This document shows positions 22,693-33,876 of a stretch of DNA of 64,000 nucleotides, piece after piece; position 1 is the first letter of the stretch, and every line of letters starts with the position of its first letter. Location of the stretch: the NCBI GenBank assembly GCA_029204225.1, contig CM055096.1:74351148-74415147 (forward strand), given 5' to 3'. The position numbers and the translations under genes are program-made. A model generated the notes under the pieces. It made no database searches and was not told the origin of the DNA. It worked only from the letters and a program-made list of their open reading frames with translations. The stretch comes from Diphasiastrum complanatum. Lineage: Eukaryota > Streptophyta > Lycopodiopsida > Lycopodiales > Lycopodiaceae.

Positions 22693-23130
22693 ATGGCAGA
22701 TTTTGATTCTGAACCAAAAGTTCAGGTACCTCAACCACATCCTACCATCAAAAGAACTCCTCGTTTAGAGTTGCCTAGGTATAATCAATTATCAGATCCA
22801 GATTTCTTAAAATCTTTACTGAATCTTGAAGTCTATGTTGAAGTTAATCCAGAAGACAAACTTAAGCTCTTCCCATGTCCTTGATTGGTGCTACTCATGA
22901 TTGGTTTTACAATCAAGACTTGACTGAACGTTTGGATTGGGAAGTAGTAAAAGTTGGACTGATTACGAGATTTAAAAGTTCCTGGAAGATTCTTTCATGT
23001 TATTAAGTAAAATCAAAATGGGAAAGAAAGAGATGGTGGGTGATTATATTGAACGTATCAAGCATCTTCGTTCAAAATGTGAATCTGATCTTTTGAGTGA
23101 CGAGGCGTTGATTATGTGATTTTTGACCGG
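22693..23130 (+). pseudogene. Ty3/gypsy gag fragment
   Basis: The + strand frame begins M-A-D-F-D-S-E-P and contains P-R-L-E-L-P-R-Y-N and F-L-K-S-L-L-N-L-E-V-Y. After frame changes come W-F-Y-N-Q-D-L-T, F-K-S-S-W and Y-I-E-R-I-K-H-L. This matches the capsid region of gypsy-type gag in layout. Stops and frameshifts make it inactive. Confidence 0.6.
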
Positions 23131-23804
23131 TTTTTGGCCCAAGCATCCAATAAGATTATCCCATAAGTAAATCAGAGCCAACTCCTGTAACTAAAACATG
23201 ATTCCCCTTTATGTGTGATTGTGGATGCATGCAAGATTTGGTGTTGACAAAAGATTGGGTGCTCACCAAAAATTTGCCTGCAACTTGAAGATTGAGTTGG
23301 GGTAGATTAGTTATGCTTGCAAAAAAAAAATTGCCAGCACCAGCATGCTCAGGCAGGCCCACGCAAGGACACCACATGCATGATGTAGTGCCCCTAGAGG
23401 CCGAGCCTGAAGCACATAAAGAGGTGCAATATAGAGAAACTACGAGGAGAGATGCGCATCCAACCTTGGATGCATGGCACCATAAGCACAGCCGGGACTG
23501 GTTGCGCATGCCGGCTTGGACTGCCCTCGTCTCTCTCTCTCTCTATCTCGTCTTTCTCTCTCTTGCGGCAGTCCATGATCTGCTTAGTAATGGCGATTCA
23601 GGAATTTCGAACGAATTTTCTTCGCAGCAGCGGCTCGTTGCTGCTTCTGTTCCATACTTTTTGACTGATTAGACAGATATGCTTGCTTTATTTGGAATAT
23701 CTCATCTTCTGTTATTAGATTGGCACACACAAATGTAAATTTAGGGTTGAAGCGTGCTGTTTGCTGCCTAGATAGATCATTCGGATTAGCAGAGATTCCA
23801 AACC
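23131..23804 (+). promoter_or_regulatory. Upstream region of TRAPPC4 gene with CT-rich patch
   Basis: No gene between the gag relic and the TRAPPC4 start. A pyrimidine-rich CT patch at about 23529-23562, some 245 bases before the ATG, resembles the Y-patch seen in many plant core promoters or 5' UTRs. The promoter position is inferred only. Confidence 0.3.
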
Positions 23805-24684
23805 ATGGCAAGCATATACAATCTATTCATCATCAATAAGTCTGGTGGCCTCATCTTTTACAAGGTTTTTTCTTTTTTCTGTAATTTTTCTACTTCCTTC
23901 TCCGTCTGCAATAACCTAAATGAGAATTATGGTAGCAACGAAATGTACAACAAAATATGGCAGATCTTGCAACTGTTCTTGACTTGCTTGGCTTTTCAGG
24001 ACTATGGCTCAACCGGGAGGCTTGATACAAATGATAGTCTGAGATTGGCGAGCCTGTGGCATTCAATGCATGCCATTTCACAGCAACTTTCGCCAACCGT
24101 GGGATGCACAGGAATCGAGCTACTGGAGGCTGACACTTTCGATCTTCATTGTTTTCAGTCTCTCACAGGTTTGCGGCTCATATCTCACTCTTTCTTTTTA
24201 TCCCATTTGCATCTGCAAATCATTTTGTCTTTACAGGACAATACCGTTTTTCGTATATTTTAAATGCTACGAAACAGTTTATGCAAATACCTGTTTTGGA
24301 TAGTTTTCACAAATAAGGGTTGCTAAGCATGTGCAGTTCTTCCTATAACTTTTCCTTCAGTCCTTAAGATGGATCAAGCCCTGCAGATCCCTCCCGTTTT
24401 GTGGCAAAGATTATGGGTGAACAACGGTATTTTTTTAATATAAAAAAAAAATTAGATCTGGCAAATGATGGATTGATCAAATGTCAGGGACAAAGTTCTT
24501 CGTTGTATCTGAACCCGGAGCTCCTGGTATGGAATCGTTGCTGAAGACAATTTACGATCTGTACACCGATTATGTGCTTAAGAATCCTTTTTATGAGGTG
24601 GAAATGCCAATCAGGTGTGAGCTCTTTGAGCTGAACCTTGCGCAAGCTCTTAGAAAAGATAAACTTGGCTTGGCTGGTCGGTGA
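23805..24684 (+). CDS. TRAPPC4: TRAPP complex subunit 4 (TRS23/synbindin)
   Basis: Three exons join in frame: 23805-23864, 24000-24168 and 24488-24684, giving 141 aa, a usual length for plant TRS23. Introns are GT-AG (135 and 319 bp). Exon 1 gives M-A-S-I-Y-N-L-F-I-I-N-K-S-G-G-L-I-F-Y, the longin-like first strand. Exon 2 gives L-R-L-A-S-L-W-H-S-M-H-A-I-S-Q-Q-L and E-L-L-E-A-D-T-F-D-L-H-C-F-Q. Exon 3 gives G-T-K-F-F-V-V, Y-T-D-Y-V-L-K-N-P-F-Y and E-M-P-I-R-C-E-L-F. The protein is a core subunit of the TRAPP tethering complex, which activates Rab1/Ypt1-type GTPases in ER-Golgi and trans-Golgi traffic. All family blocks are present with no stops, so the gene looks intact. It sits alone between retroelement debris and a long empty region. 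Confidence 0.95.
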
Positions 24685-27260
24685 TTACAAACTCATATTA
24701 TATTAGATTCATAAAACTCATGTATTATCCAGATAGAACAAGCTTTGTTTCGGAGGACAGTGATGCTGTTACGTGACTTTTGTCTATTCCCTCTGAACAA
24801 TCACAAACTCGCTGGAAGCTTTCTGCCTTATTAACAGAATAGCTTATCAAAATTGCTAGGTGATTTCTGATTTTGAGAATAGTGTAACAATTCATTAGAG
24901 TAGTTCTGTGGTTTGCCTAAATAAGTCCAAGATCCTACTATAGGGGCCTATGCTTTGAATATTGATTACTTGCTAAGCAACTGTTCTTTGTTTTCTACTG
25001 GAAATTTTTCTTTCCCTTTTTATTAATGGAATCCTCCTCACAAATTCTATTTGCAATAAAGTGTTTCTGTTTTGGAGGTCCTTCAACAGTCTTATGATTT
25101 CCTACTTCAGTTTACTTTTAATATTAGAGATTTGCTTGTCAATCACTATGGGCTAAGACATGATTTATCGAGTCTTGATCATTAATGCAAACACTAGTTG
25201 CTTATATCATACTAGTTTTCCACAATAAATCATACTAGCTATGCACTTGCCAACATCTTAAAAAAACTCGAGCACCTCTTTCATATCAATAGCACCAGAT
25301 TTGCATGAATCTGATGTTTGAAATTTGTATATGATGGAAAGAATTCCTAATCTCTCAATGACTCATTCTGTGCAAGACCCAAGTTGGTGCACCCCCTATG
25401 TTAAGGAAGTCTTCTTTTGTTCATGTTTGGTAACACATTTGCAAAGTATTGTCTTGAGTGGTGTCGAAAGCAGAAATAAAAAAGCTTGAATAATTCTAGC
25501 AAGTCAAACATTTCTGTCAAACATACAAGATTCAAGTGCTGTTTCGGCCATTTCATACATCGGGTGGTAAGTGGAAGAGCAACTATTGGTAGCAACCTGA
25601 TTGGTGTTGCCAAATTAGTTGAGCACATTATAACACTACCCTTAATTGTGTGATAACCCTTTTTATAGCTCTTGGGCAACAGCTAAGCCATGACATTCCA
25701 GTTTGGTTAAGGACTATATGATATATGACCTCAAGGATGACTAATTCTTGCACTAATAACCAAGAGAGTTTGCAAAATCTTCTCTTTCACTAATGCATCT
25801 TGGTTTCCAAGGGGGGGATTAAACCTAGGACCAAAGAAACTTTGGGTGCCAAGCTAACCAAGTGAGCCTCTTTGATTAATGGGTAGAGTTAAGAAATAAT
25901 GCGTAGATCATTATTTTTAGCACCTCACTTTGGAAAACATAAATGGCCACATCTATCTTGAATTTTCACGTGACTCCAGATTTAGACTTTTATGATGGAC
26001 ATGTTATGGTCATTTAAGATGTTTAAAAGTATAAACCATGATATCAATGTATCGATATTCACAATGTTTTATGCCCACATTGGTCATATCATGTTTAATT
26101 TTGTTTTGTCTTGGATACATAATAGCTTGACTTATTGTATTCTTTAGGTCAATGATTGTACTTTTAATTCGTTGAATATGTATATGATGACTTATGTATT
26201 TGCTTCTAATCTTGGTAGTTGATGTAATATATTTTGAAGAGCCAATTAAAAGGCCTCTAATTCAATTAAGACAACTTTCAAGATTGAATATATGAAACTT
26301 TGAAAAACATATTTTTACACAGATCCCAATTGAAATTTTTGTTATGTACATGTTAGGCTTATTGAATTTCTAAGAATCCTATATATGAATAATGAATTTG
26401 AAAGTATTGTACACCCACCTTTGAAATTGTCAGTTTTTGTCTATCATCCTTTATATTTGACACATCATAGCTTGAGTATCAATAGCCTGATATAACAAGC
26501 TTGTTATTTTGTTATATAAGAATATCTATGAGCAAGTTTGTGACATGCTTCACTTGAGAGTCTTCGTAATTAGTAACTTGTGGTGGAAATAGTTGACCAA
26601 GAATTTTTCTTCTTGAGCCACCTCTTTTTAGCACTTCGCAAAGCGATGAACATATCTATATGCGCACAACTTGAAATGGAACAACATTTGGTGGACATTT
26701 TGCTATGGGCAAAAAGAGTCTCAAAATTAGACACAACTAGTATAAACTACAACATAGCTCACAATAGAGCAAATTCTAATTTGTTCACCACCCCTACGTA
26801 TTTGCCCATCATCAAATCATAAGCGCAAAGTATCTCAAGAAGTGTTGTACCACCTAGAGCCAATAGTTGATAATTCATGAGGCAATATCATGAGTTTTAC
26901 TTTGGAACTTATCTTCCAATATGGCCCCCTCAATTTGAAACTAAATTTCAAGTTGGAACTGTCCATTTTGGGAGAGACAAGGTGAGCTTTGGACCTTGAC
27001 TTGCCTTTAACTAATTCCAAAAATTTGTTACATTGGTTAATTGTGAATTGTCAAATGCATCTTGATTTTTCTTTGTTGCTAATCTTACTTCTGCTAATCT
27101 TAGTAGACTCTCTAAAAAAATTTAGCCACTAATACACAAGATACTATCCTTATGCAAGAAAAGATCCCATAGATAGGGTAACATATCTCTCAAGTTCATG
27201 ACATACGTAGAGCCCACATAGAACAAGGAACCTTATTGATCAATTCAGAAGTGTATCTAT
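24685..27260. other. Intergenic sequence, no gene
   Basis: AT-rich DNA of 2.6 kb after TRAPPC4. The first few hundred bases are probably its 3' UTR. No protein family, RNA gene or clear mobile-element end was seen. Confidence 0.45.
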
Positions 27261-27268
27261 ATATATAT

Positions 27269-27453
27269 CGTAGTTGTTGTAAATCGCGATTCGTTGCAGT
27301 GAATCGTAATTTTTTTTTGCTTCACCCAAATTGTTTGTCACTTGAATATTGACACCCATATTGAATGTATTTACAATGTTTTTTTTCGAGATTCGAGAAT
27401 TATTTTTTTGCGATTTGTGAATCGCGTTTCGATTCTCGAATCGCGAGTCAATG
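27269..27453. mobile_element. Short relic with GAATCGCGATTC-type ends
   Basis: The left end reads CGTAGTTGTTGTAAATCGCG and the right end holds AATCGCG-type repeats (27415-27447), with T-rich sequence between. Ends and subterminal motif resemble the 36821-37706 element. Flanking bases are AT-repeat and no clean target duplication was found. It is probably a decayed, internally deleted relative. Confidence 0.45.
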
Positions 27454-28458
27454 TATATGTGTGTATATGTAAGTCAATATATATGCACATAAGCTTGTTA
27501 TGTAAGTGAATACTACGAGTGGATAAAAAATTTGTCCTATATTGCATGCATGATTTATGTATGTGAGTTTATTAAGTCTTAGCGATGTCGGTTAACCACA
27601 TGTTGAAAGTTTGACAATTTGAGGCATAAACTTCATAAATAGTTTTTAGGTATTTTTTTCATTTGCGAGCACAATCAATCAACACACTAATAAGCCATAG
27701 TGATTTTTTATTCAAAAAACATGCAATACATAGAAATGTGTACAAGATGGAATACAAATTTACTCTTGAGACTAATTTGAACATTGTCAGTTCATTCGCA
27801 TGGCAAAAATCAGCTGCATGCTTGTACAAACTTAACTAAATATGTTAGTTCATTACATATTGTGTTTATCATGTACAAACATGATTGCCACTTACAATAA
27901 ATAACTATGTTTTGGCATAATATAATCTTCATCTTTCTTTTAAAGTGTGACATAGATGATATGATATAAAGACCTCCACCGAGGATCAAAACTAGGATGC
28001 TGAATCCATAGAACAATAGGGAAACGAATGGTGGACAAACCAACCTGACCAAACCTAGATTTTACGAATCTAGCCCCCAAGCTATGGATCACCAATCAAT
28101 GCTCAATAGGACAGATGTCACTCCGGCAGCATACTGCTACCATTGTCACAACCAGGCATACACTAGTGAGAGCCCAATGACTATACTTATACCCTCCAAG
28201 GCCCATGCACCACTAGTAGTGCACTGTGACACCTCACTGGACACTTCTCTAGCCGATCTGGGCCACATCATCCAGTTCTCCTATGACTCACTGATAGACC
28301 CATAAAAATCCACCATCATAAGTTTAGGCCTCCACCATTAATTATGACCATATGCACATGAGGGCCCCAAACCCCTCATAATCATAATTAACTTACGGGT
28401 TGTAGGCTTTCTTGATCTCTAGCGGGACACGGTATTCAAGACCAATTGTGGGCATGAC
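27454..28458 (-). repeat. Probable 3' LTR and flank of gypsy chromovirus
   Basis: On the - strand an AAGGAGGGAAGAA polypurine tract (about 28460-28473) is followed directly by TGTCATGCCC (28459 downwards). This is the usual layout of a polypurine tract and LTR start after a gypsy pol. The far LTR end was not found, so the left limit is arbitrary. Confidence 0.45.
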
Positions 28459-28487
28459 ATTCTTCCCTCCTTATTCAAGTTCTGACC

Positions 28488-29555
28488 TCAAAACTTAAAG
28501 CTAGGGAAGTTCCTCCTTAAGCTTCCTTCATGTTTCCAAGAATCATCATCGTCTGTGCGACCCTTCCATCGAACCAAATATTCGGTAATTAGACGATTTT
28601 TCAATCGTTTAGTTCTTGTATCCAAGGTAGGTCTTTTCGGCTTCAAGTCGAGATACACCCGATGATTCATCCAACAGGTCCAATTGGTCTCCAGAACTAA
28701 GTTGCTCTCCTTCACGTAGACTCTTCTTGAGTCGGCTTACGTGAAAAACTAGGTGCACTTGAGTTCCTTCCGGGAGGTCCAATTGGTAAGCCAAGGATCC
28801 AATCTTTTTGAAGATTTGAAACGATCCTCTATACCTAGGGGACAATTTGTAATCCTTGTCGGTACACAATACACTAGAATCCTTCGGGATTCTCAAATAC
28901 ACCCAATCTCTCACTTGAAAGTCTCGAGGCGATCTTTTCATATTAGCATAATATTGGTCCCTATCCTGGGCACACTAGACATTTTTACATGCTATCTATA
29001 GCATTTCCTACACATCATGTAGGAAATCCGCTACTTTCTGAAACTTGATCGTTCGAGTCTCTACCAGAATGGGTGATCTAGGCTCAAAAACCATACATAA
29101 GCATGAACGGGCTATGACCGGTAGCCAAATGCTTACTACACAACTCAATCTCCATCAAGGATAACTTCCTCTTTGAGGAGATTGGTATCAAAAGATAAAT
29201 GCTCACATCATCTGATCTTTTGATTACGTAAGTAACCCTTCTCTTATATGATTAAGTATAAACTAGAATCCGAACTATGATTAATAACAAGAGAACATAA
29301 TCCTTTGTTATAGGCAAACTCGATCAAGGGTAGATACTTCTCCCAATGAGATTGTCGTCGTGAAATATATGCTCATAGCATTGGTTCCATCGTCTGATTT
29401 GTTCTTTCTGTCTAGCCATGCATCTCGGGATGATCAGAAGAACTCAAGTTCAATGTCGTCTTTAGTTAAGCAAACATGGTCAACCAAAAGTGACTGGTGA
29501 ACCTCGGATCGTGAATGCTCACGATGTCACTTGGTAATCTGTAGATTCTCGCTAT
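28488..29555 (-). pseudogene. Ty3/gypsy chromovirus integrase end with chromodomain
   Basis: Read on the - strand from 29555: integrase core R-F-T-S-H-F-W, D-H-P-E-M-H-G and R-T-N-Q-T, then W-E-K-Y-L-P-L-I-E-F-A-Y-N. The 28941-28609 frame follows with V-R-D-W-V-Y-L-R, L-S-P-R-Y-R-G-S-F-Q-I and V-F-H-V-S-R-L-K-K. It ends in a chromodomain-like tail E-Y-L-V-R-W-K-G-R (about 28590-28500). Chromodomains mark chromoviruses and steer integration to chromatin marks. Stops and frame changes occur throughout, and gag, protease and RT are missing. Confidence 0.85.
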
Positions 29556-29909
29556 CAAAAACTGATCTATTATGTACATGTATATTGTTACAAGTATATT
29601 CTACTTGCTAAAGAATATCTTACAAGCATTAAATGCTATCTGCTATATCTATTACAATTGCCTTGTAACTGTGAGTGTATGTACAAAGTAGGTATTGGAA
29701 TATTTTGAAGTCGGGTAACTCCAGTTGATTTAGGGTTGATGAAGTCGGTTTGTCACTGGAGCAAAAATCCAAAAAATCTCGAAGGTACCTTTAAAAGGTG
29801 AATGTGAGTGCAAAAAATGCGAAGGTCTGACAAAACGGAGTCAGATTTCAGCAAGTTTTCAAGATGCTCATTATTTGAATGGTTTCAAGGCTAAACATTA
29901 AAATCCAAT
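29553..29909 (-). repeat. Probable copia 3' LTR and polypurine tract
   Basis: On the - strand AAAGGGGAG (about 29910-29918) is followed by TATTGGATTTTAATG. The following 357 bases end where recognisable gypsy integrase sequence starts. This fits a polypurine tract plus 3' LTR of the copia relic above it. The sequence before the 33728 primer-binding site does not resemble it beyond a few bases, so the LTR identity is unproven. Confidence 0.45.
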
Positions 29910-29953
29910 ACTCCCCTTTAATGTGGATCCTGAAAAAACTTTGATTTTCTGAT

Positions 29954-32900
29954 TTAACATTCTTCCTTGCATTGCACTTTCTCTCTAAGGTAATGATACA
30001 TGATTTCAATATCTTTGCTCTGAGAGTGAAATCTCATATTTAGAGATAGCGCTATTGTGTTATGGTCACAATAAATAGTCGTTGGATGTGACTGTGCAAG
30101 GTCAATTTCTGCAAGCAGGTGCCGTAGCCAAATTGCCTCCTTCGTAGCATTTGTGGCAGCTATGTACTCGGATTCCGACAATGATAATGCTAATGAGGTC
30201 TGCTTTCGGTTGTTCCAGGAGATTGTGCCTTGATTGTATGAAAATACCAATCCATAAGTCTATTTTCTGGTATCGATATCTCCTGCCCAATCCACATTTG
30301 TGTAGCCTTCGAAAGTGTTGGCAAATTGGATGTCTCCATAACAGATGCTGAGATGTTTGGTTGCTTGGATGTACTTCATGACTTTCGTGAGCGCTTTCCA
30401 ATGGGTTAGTCCTGGATTTGATAGAAACTGGCTGAGTGAACTGATTGAGTATGCAAGGTCTGGTCATGTGAAGATCATTGCATACATCAGTGAGCCGATG
30501 ATGGAGTAAAACGGATATTGCTTAATTTTCTCCTTTTCTGCCTCAGTTTGAAGAGATTGTTCCTTTGACAGTTTCAATCTAGGGTCGAGTGGAAAGTGAC
30601 TCAGTTTGCATTTGGTCATTCCATACTTTTTCAGCATGTTGGCGAGATATCTCTACTGACTGATGATTAAGATCAGTCTGTTGGGTCGAATTCGGAAAAT
30701 TTCGATTTCGAGACAATAATGGGTTGGACCATGTCAGTCATTTTGTACTCATGGGCCAGTATGCATTTCGTATCCTTCATCAGCATTAGATTGTTACTGA
30801 ATAATAATGTATCATCTACATAGAGAGTGATGATAATGAAGAAATCTGAAACATACTTGAAGTAAACATTCGAGTCCGCGGAGTTTGGAATAAAACCATT
30901 CTCGATTAGAAATGCGTTGATGTTTAGGAACCAAGCTATGGGTAATTGTTTTAGCCCATAGAGAGCCTTGTGGATTTTGCATACAAGGTGTAGTTGCTTA
31001 CCCTTCAGTTCATATCCCTCTGGTTGTGACATATAGATTTTCTCTTTGATAGTTCCGTTGAGGAAAGCAGTCTGGACATCCATTTGATGGACTTCAAGAT
31101 TTGTTGCAGCTACAAAGAATTGAATTTTGTGTCCATTGCCACTTTCCATTGATCAGCATCAGGTGTAGACATTGCCTCTGAAACTGTGTTTGGTTCCTGC
31201 ACAAAGTAATATGTTGGATCATCCATAGATCAAGATGGAGGCTGTTTGGATCGGTTTGATCTTCTGGGTTGAACTTTGATCCTCTGATGTGATTCGACCC
31301 GTTGAGGTTCTGACTCGTTTTCAGAGTCACTATCGATTTTCAACAGTTGGATCCCTGGATCAAAATTTGGTTGTTCGATCCTTGGGTTGGATTTTTCTGC
31401 AGCTTTTCCCTTGTGGTTGATAAGCTTGTCTTCCACAAAAATGACGTCTCTAATGGTAAAAGCTTTTTGGGTGTCCAGATTCTAGAGCTTGTATGCATGT
31501 GGTCTGGGGAATAGCCGATGAAAACCATTTTTCCACTTTCATCATCCAGCTTCTTTCGTAGATCTTCATGGATCTGAACGTAAGCTATGCATCCAAACAC
31601 TGATGATTTCGATCATGTCCACATCTCATAAGGTGTCTTGCCATTCAGGCCCTTTGTAATGGGTCGATTTTGAATATAGGTTGCTGTAGTAACAGCTTCT
31701 GCCCAGAATTTCTTTGGAAGAGAGGCATGGGCACTTTCGATGAGTGTCCTATTTTTCCTTTCAGCTACACCATTGGACTGAGGTGAGTAGATGGTTGTAT
31801 ATTGTTGGTGTATTCAAGTGGCCTTGCAAAACTCCTTAAATTCTATGGAGATAAATTCTCCCCGTCCATCACTGTGTAAAGTTTTGATCTTCCTCCGGGT
31901 CTGATTTTCAGCAGACGCTTTGAACTGCTTGAAGAACTTGAATGTTTTTTATTTGTCTTTCAAAAAATAAGTAGCAGTCCTTCGAGAGAAGTCATCAATG
32001 AAGGTTAGGAAATAGAGAGCTCCCCATGTCAAAGCAGTCTGCATTGGGCCACAAATGTCGCTATGTACAAGACCAAGCAAACCTTTGGAAGTATTAACTG
32101 AATCAGAAATAAAATGACATATAGCATGCTTGTTAATAATACAACTTTCACATGGAGAAGTTGGTTCGCTAACAGAAGAAAGATCTTGTACCAGATTCTG
32201 AGTCGACATTTGCTGAATACTATTGAAATTAAAATGGCCTAATCTGAAATGCCAAAGCATATCAGTTGATTTAGAAGTGGATTTCTGAAGAGCTTGACTA
32301 TTAGAACAATAGCAGTGGCTGAGTTTGTAAAGATAGCCACTTATTCTCTCGAAAGCTAGAACTTTTCGGGATTTGTCAATAATTGTGCAACCGTCTGTAT
32401 CAAATTCGACCTTTCGTCCTAAATAAGTGATTATGCTAACTGAGAGCATACTTTTGGTCAGATTTGGAACATGGAAAACATTGAATAGCAACTTGACATC
32501 ACCTTTCTGAAATTCGACTCTGATCGTTTCTTCACCCTCGATCGAATGAGAGGAGTTGTCTCCAAGTTGCACAACTCGAGAGTGGGTGAATGACATGTAG
32601 TCCTTGAACCAGTCCCGACGGTGAGTCATATGTTGTGTTGCTCCAGAATCTAGATACCAAGAATCGATATCGTGTTGTTCTCCGACCTTGTTCATGAAAG
32701 CTGCTTCATCTTCCTCTTGTTGTTGGATCGAGTGACTAGTTGTAGCATTATGTGCTTGTTGTTGAAACTGTTTCTTTTTTTCTTTGTTGTACTTTAAAGT
32801 TCGGCAGTCCTTGATTTCGTGACATGTCCTCTTATAGTATCTGCAGAATAATTTTTGCACTGGTTGGAATGATGAAAAGTTTGAATTCGATACAGGACCT

Positions 32901-33585
32901 AAATTTTATCCAATCTGCATGTTTCTTTTATTGTCAGGATAAGTTGACTGTGTAGATCTCTTGGATCTGAATTTCTGATTTCTTTTTTAATACAAAGCTT
33001 GAGGATCCGATCCTGAGTCTGAGGAAGATGCAGTTCTTCTGATCTCCTCTTGTAAAAGCATCGAAATTACTCTTAATAGAGTGATATGCTCCTAGGTTGA
33101 AATTGCCATGATCCAATTTTCGTAGGCTTCAGGTAGACTCGATAATAGAGTCATAACAGCATCAAAATCTTCTATGACTGTAGTCATCTACTCCATAAGG
33201 TTTTTGAAAGTGTTGAGATGACTCAAAACACTATCTGCGTCACACATTCTCAGGTGAAAAAAAAAAATTTCTTCCTCAAATGAAGTTAGGAGGTGACGTC
33301 CCTATTATTGTAAAGAGTTGCTAGGATGTCCCAAGCATCCTTAACAGTCTGAGCATACATATATGGCTGATCTGGGTATCTTTGATATTGAGAGTCATCA
33401 TGGCAAATGTCTTGTCATCTCTCAGTCTCCATTTGGTGATGATGGATGCATCACCTTCTGGTTTGAGTTCTATGCAATCAATGATGTCTCATAGTTCTTT
33501 TGGCTAGTAGTATGACCTTCATCTTGAACTTCTAGAGATGGTAGTTATCTCCATCAATCAGAGATGAACTAGAAGACGAATCCAT
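29954..33585 (-). pseudogene. Ty1/copia gag-pol relic 1
   Basis: Read from 33585: gag start M-D-S-S-S-S (33585-33130, broken), then the long frame 32860-31949. This holds a zinc-knuckle region in which the second Cys is Tyr, protease W-Y-L-D-S-G-A-T-Q-H-M-T (residues 68-79, intact D-S-G), pre-integrase H-F-R-L-G-H and integrase H-S-D-I-C-G-P-M. Integrase continues broken to 31340 (F-G-C-I-A-Y). RT (31149-30673) has A-F-L-N-G-T-I, A-L-Y-G-L-K-Q and L-Y-V-D-D-T-L-L-F. RNase H (30310-29954) has S-W-N-N-R-K-Q and L-S-L-S-E-S-E-Y-I-A. The full copia domain order is kept, but at least five frame breaks make it inactive. Confidence 0.92.
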
Positions 33586-33715
33586 CATGGGTTGAGCGAG
33601 ATCGTTGGTAGAAACAACGATATCGGAATACTATTGGATGCGCGCTTGCTAGAACGATGTCTTGATAGAAACAAGACTGATAATCCGCAGTGGAAATGCA
33701 GATTCTGAACTGCCC

Positions 33716-33730
33716 GCTCTGATACCATGT
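33716..33730 (-). other. Primer-binding site of copia relic 1
   Basis: The - strand reads TGGTATCAGAGC directly after an LTR-like end ...TTTTTTGACA. This is the usual plant copia primer-binding site complementary to initiator methionine tRNA. It lies about 130 bases upstream of the gag ATG. Confidence 0.8.
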
Positions 33731-33876
33731 CAAAAAATCGAAAGGTTTCGATGATATCAGATTAGTAGAGGACTGATAGAAACAGAACTCTGATATCATA
33801 TCGTGATGACTGGCAGCGGAAGCTTGAGCGCAGGTGTGTGCAGGATCGGAAGCACCACAGTTAGCAGCAGAAATGT

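Noticed and set aside
25401-25679. 92-residue - strand frame downstream of TRAPPC4
   Set aside because: No motif or family, AT-rich, and no splice or start context; taken as chance.
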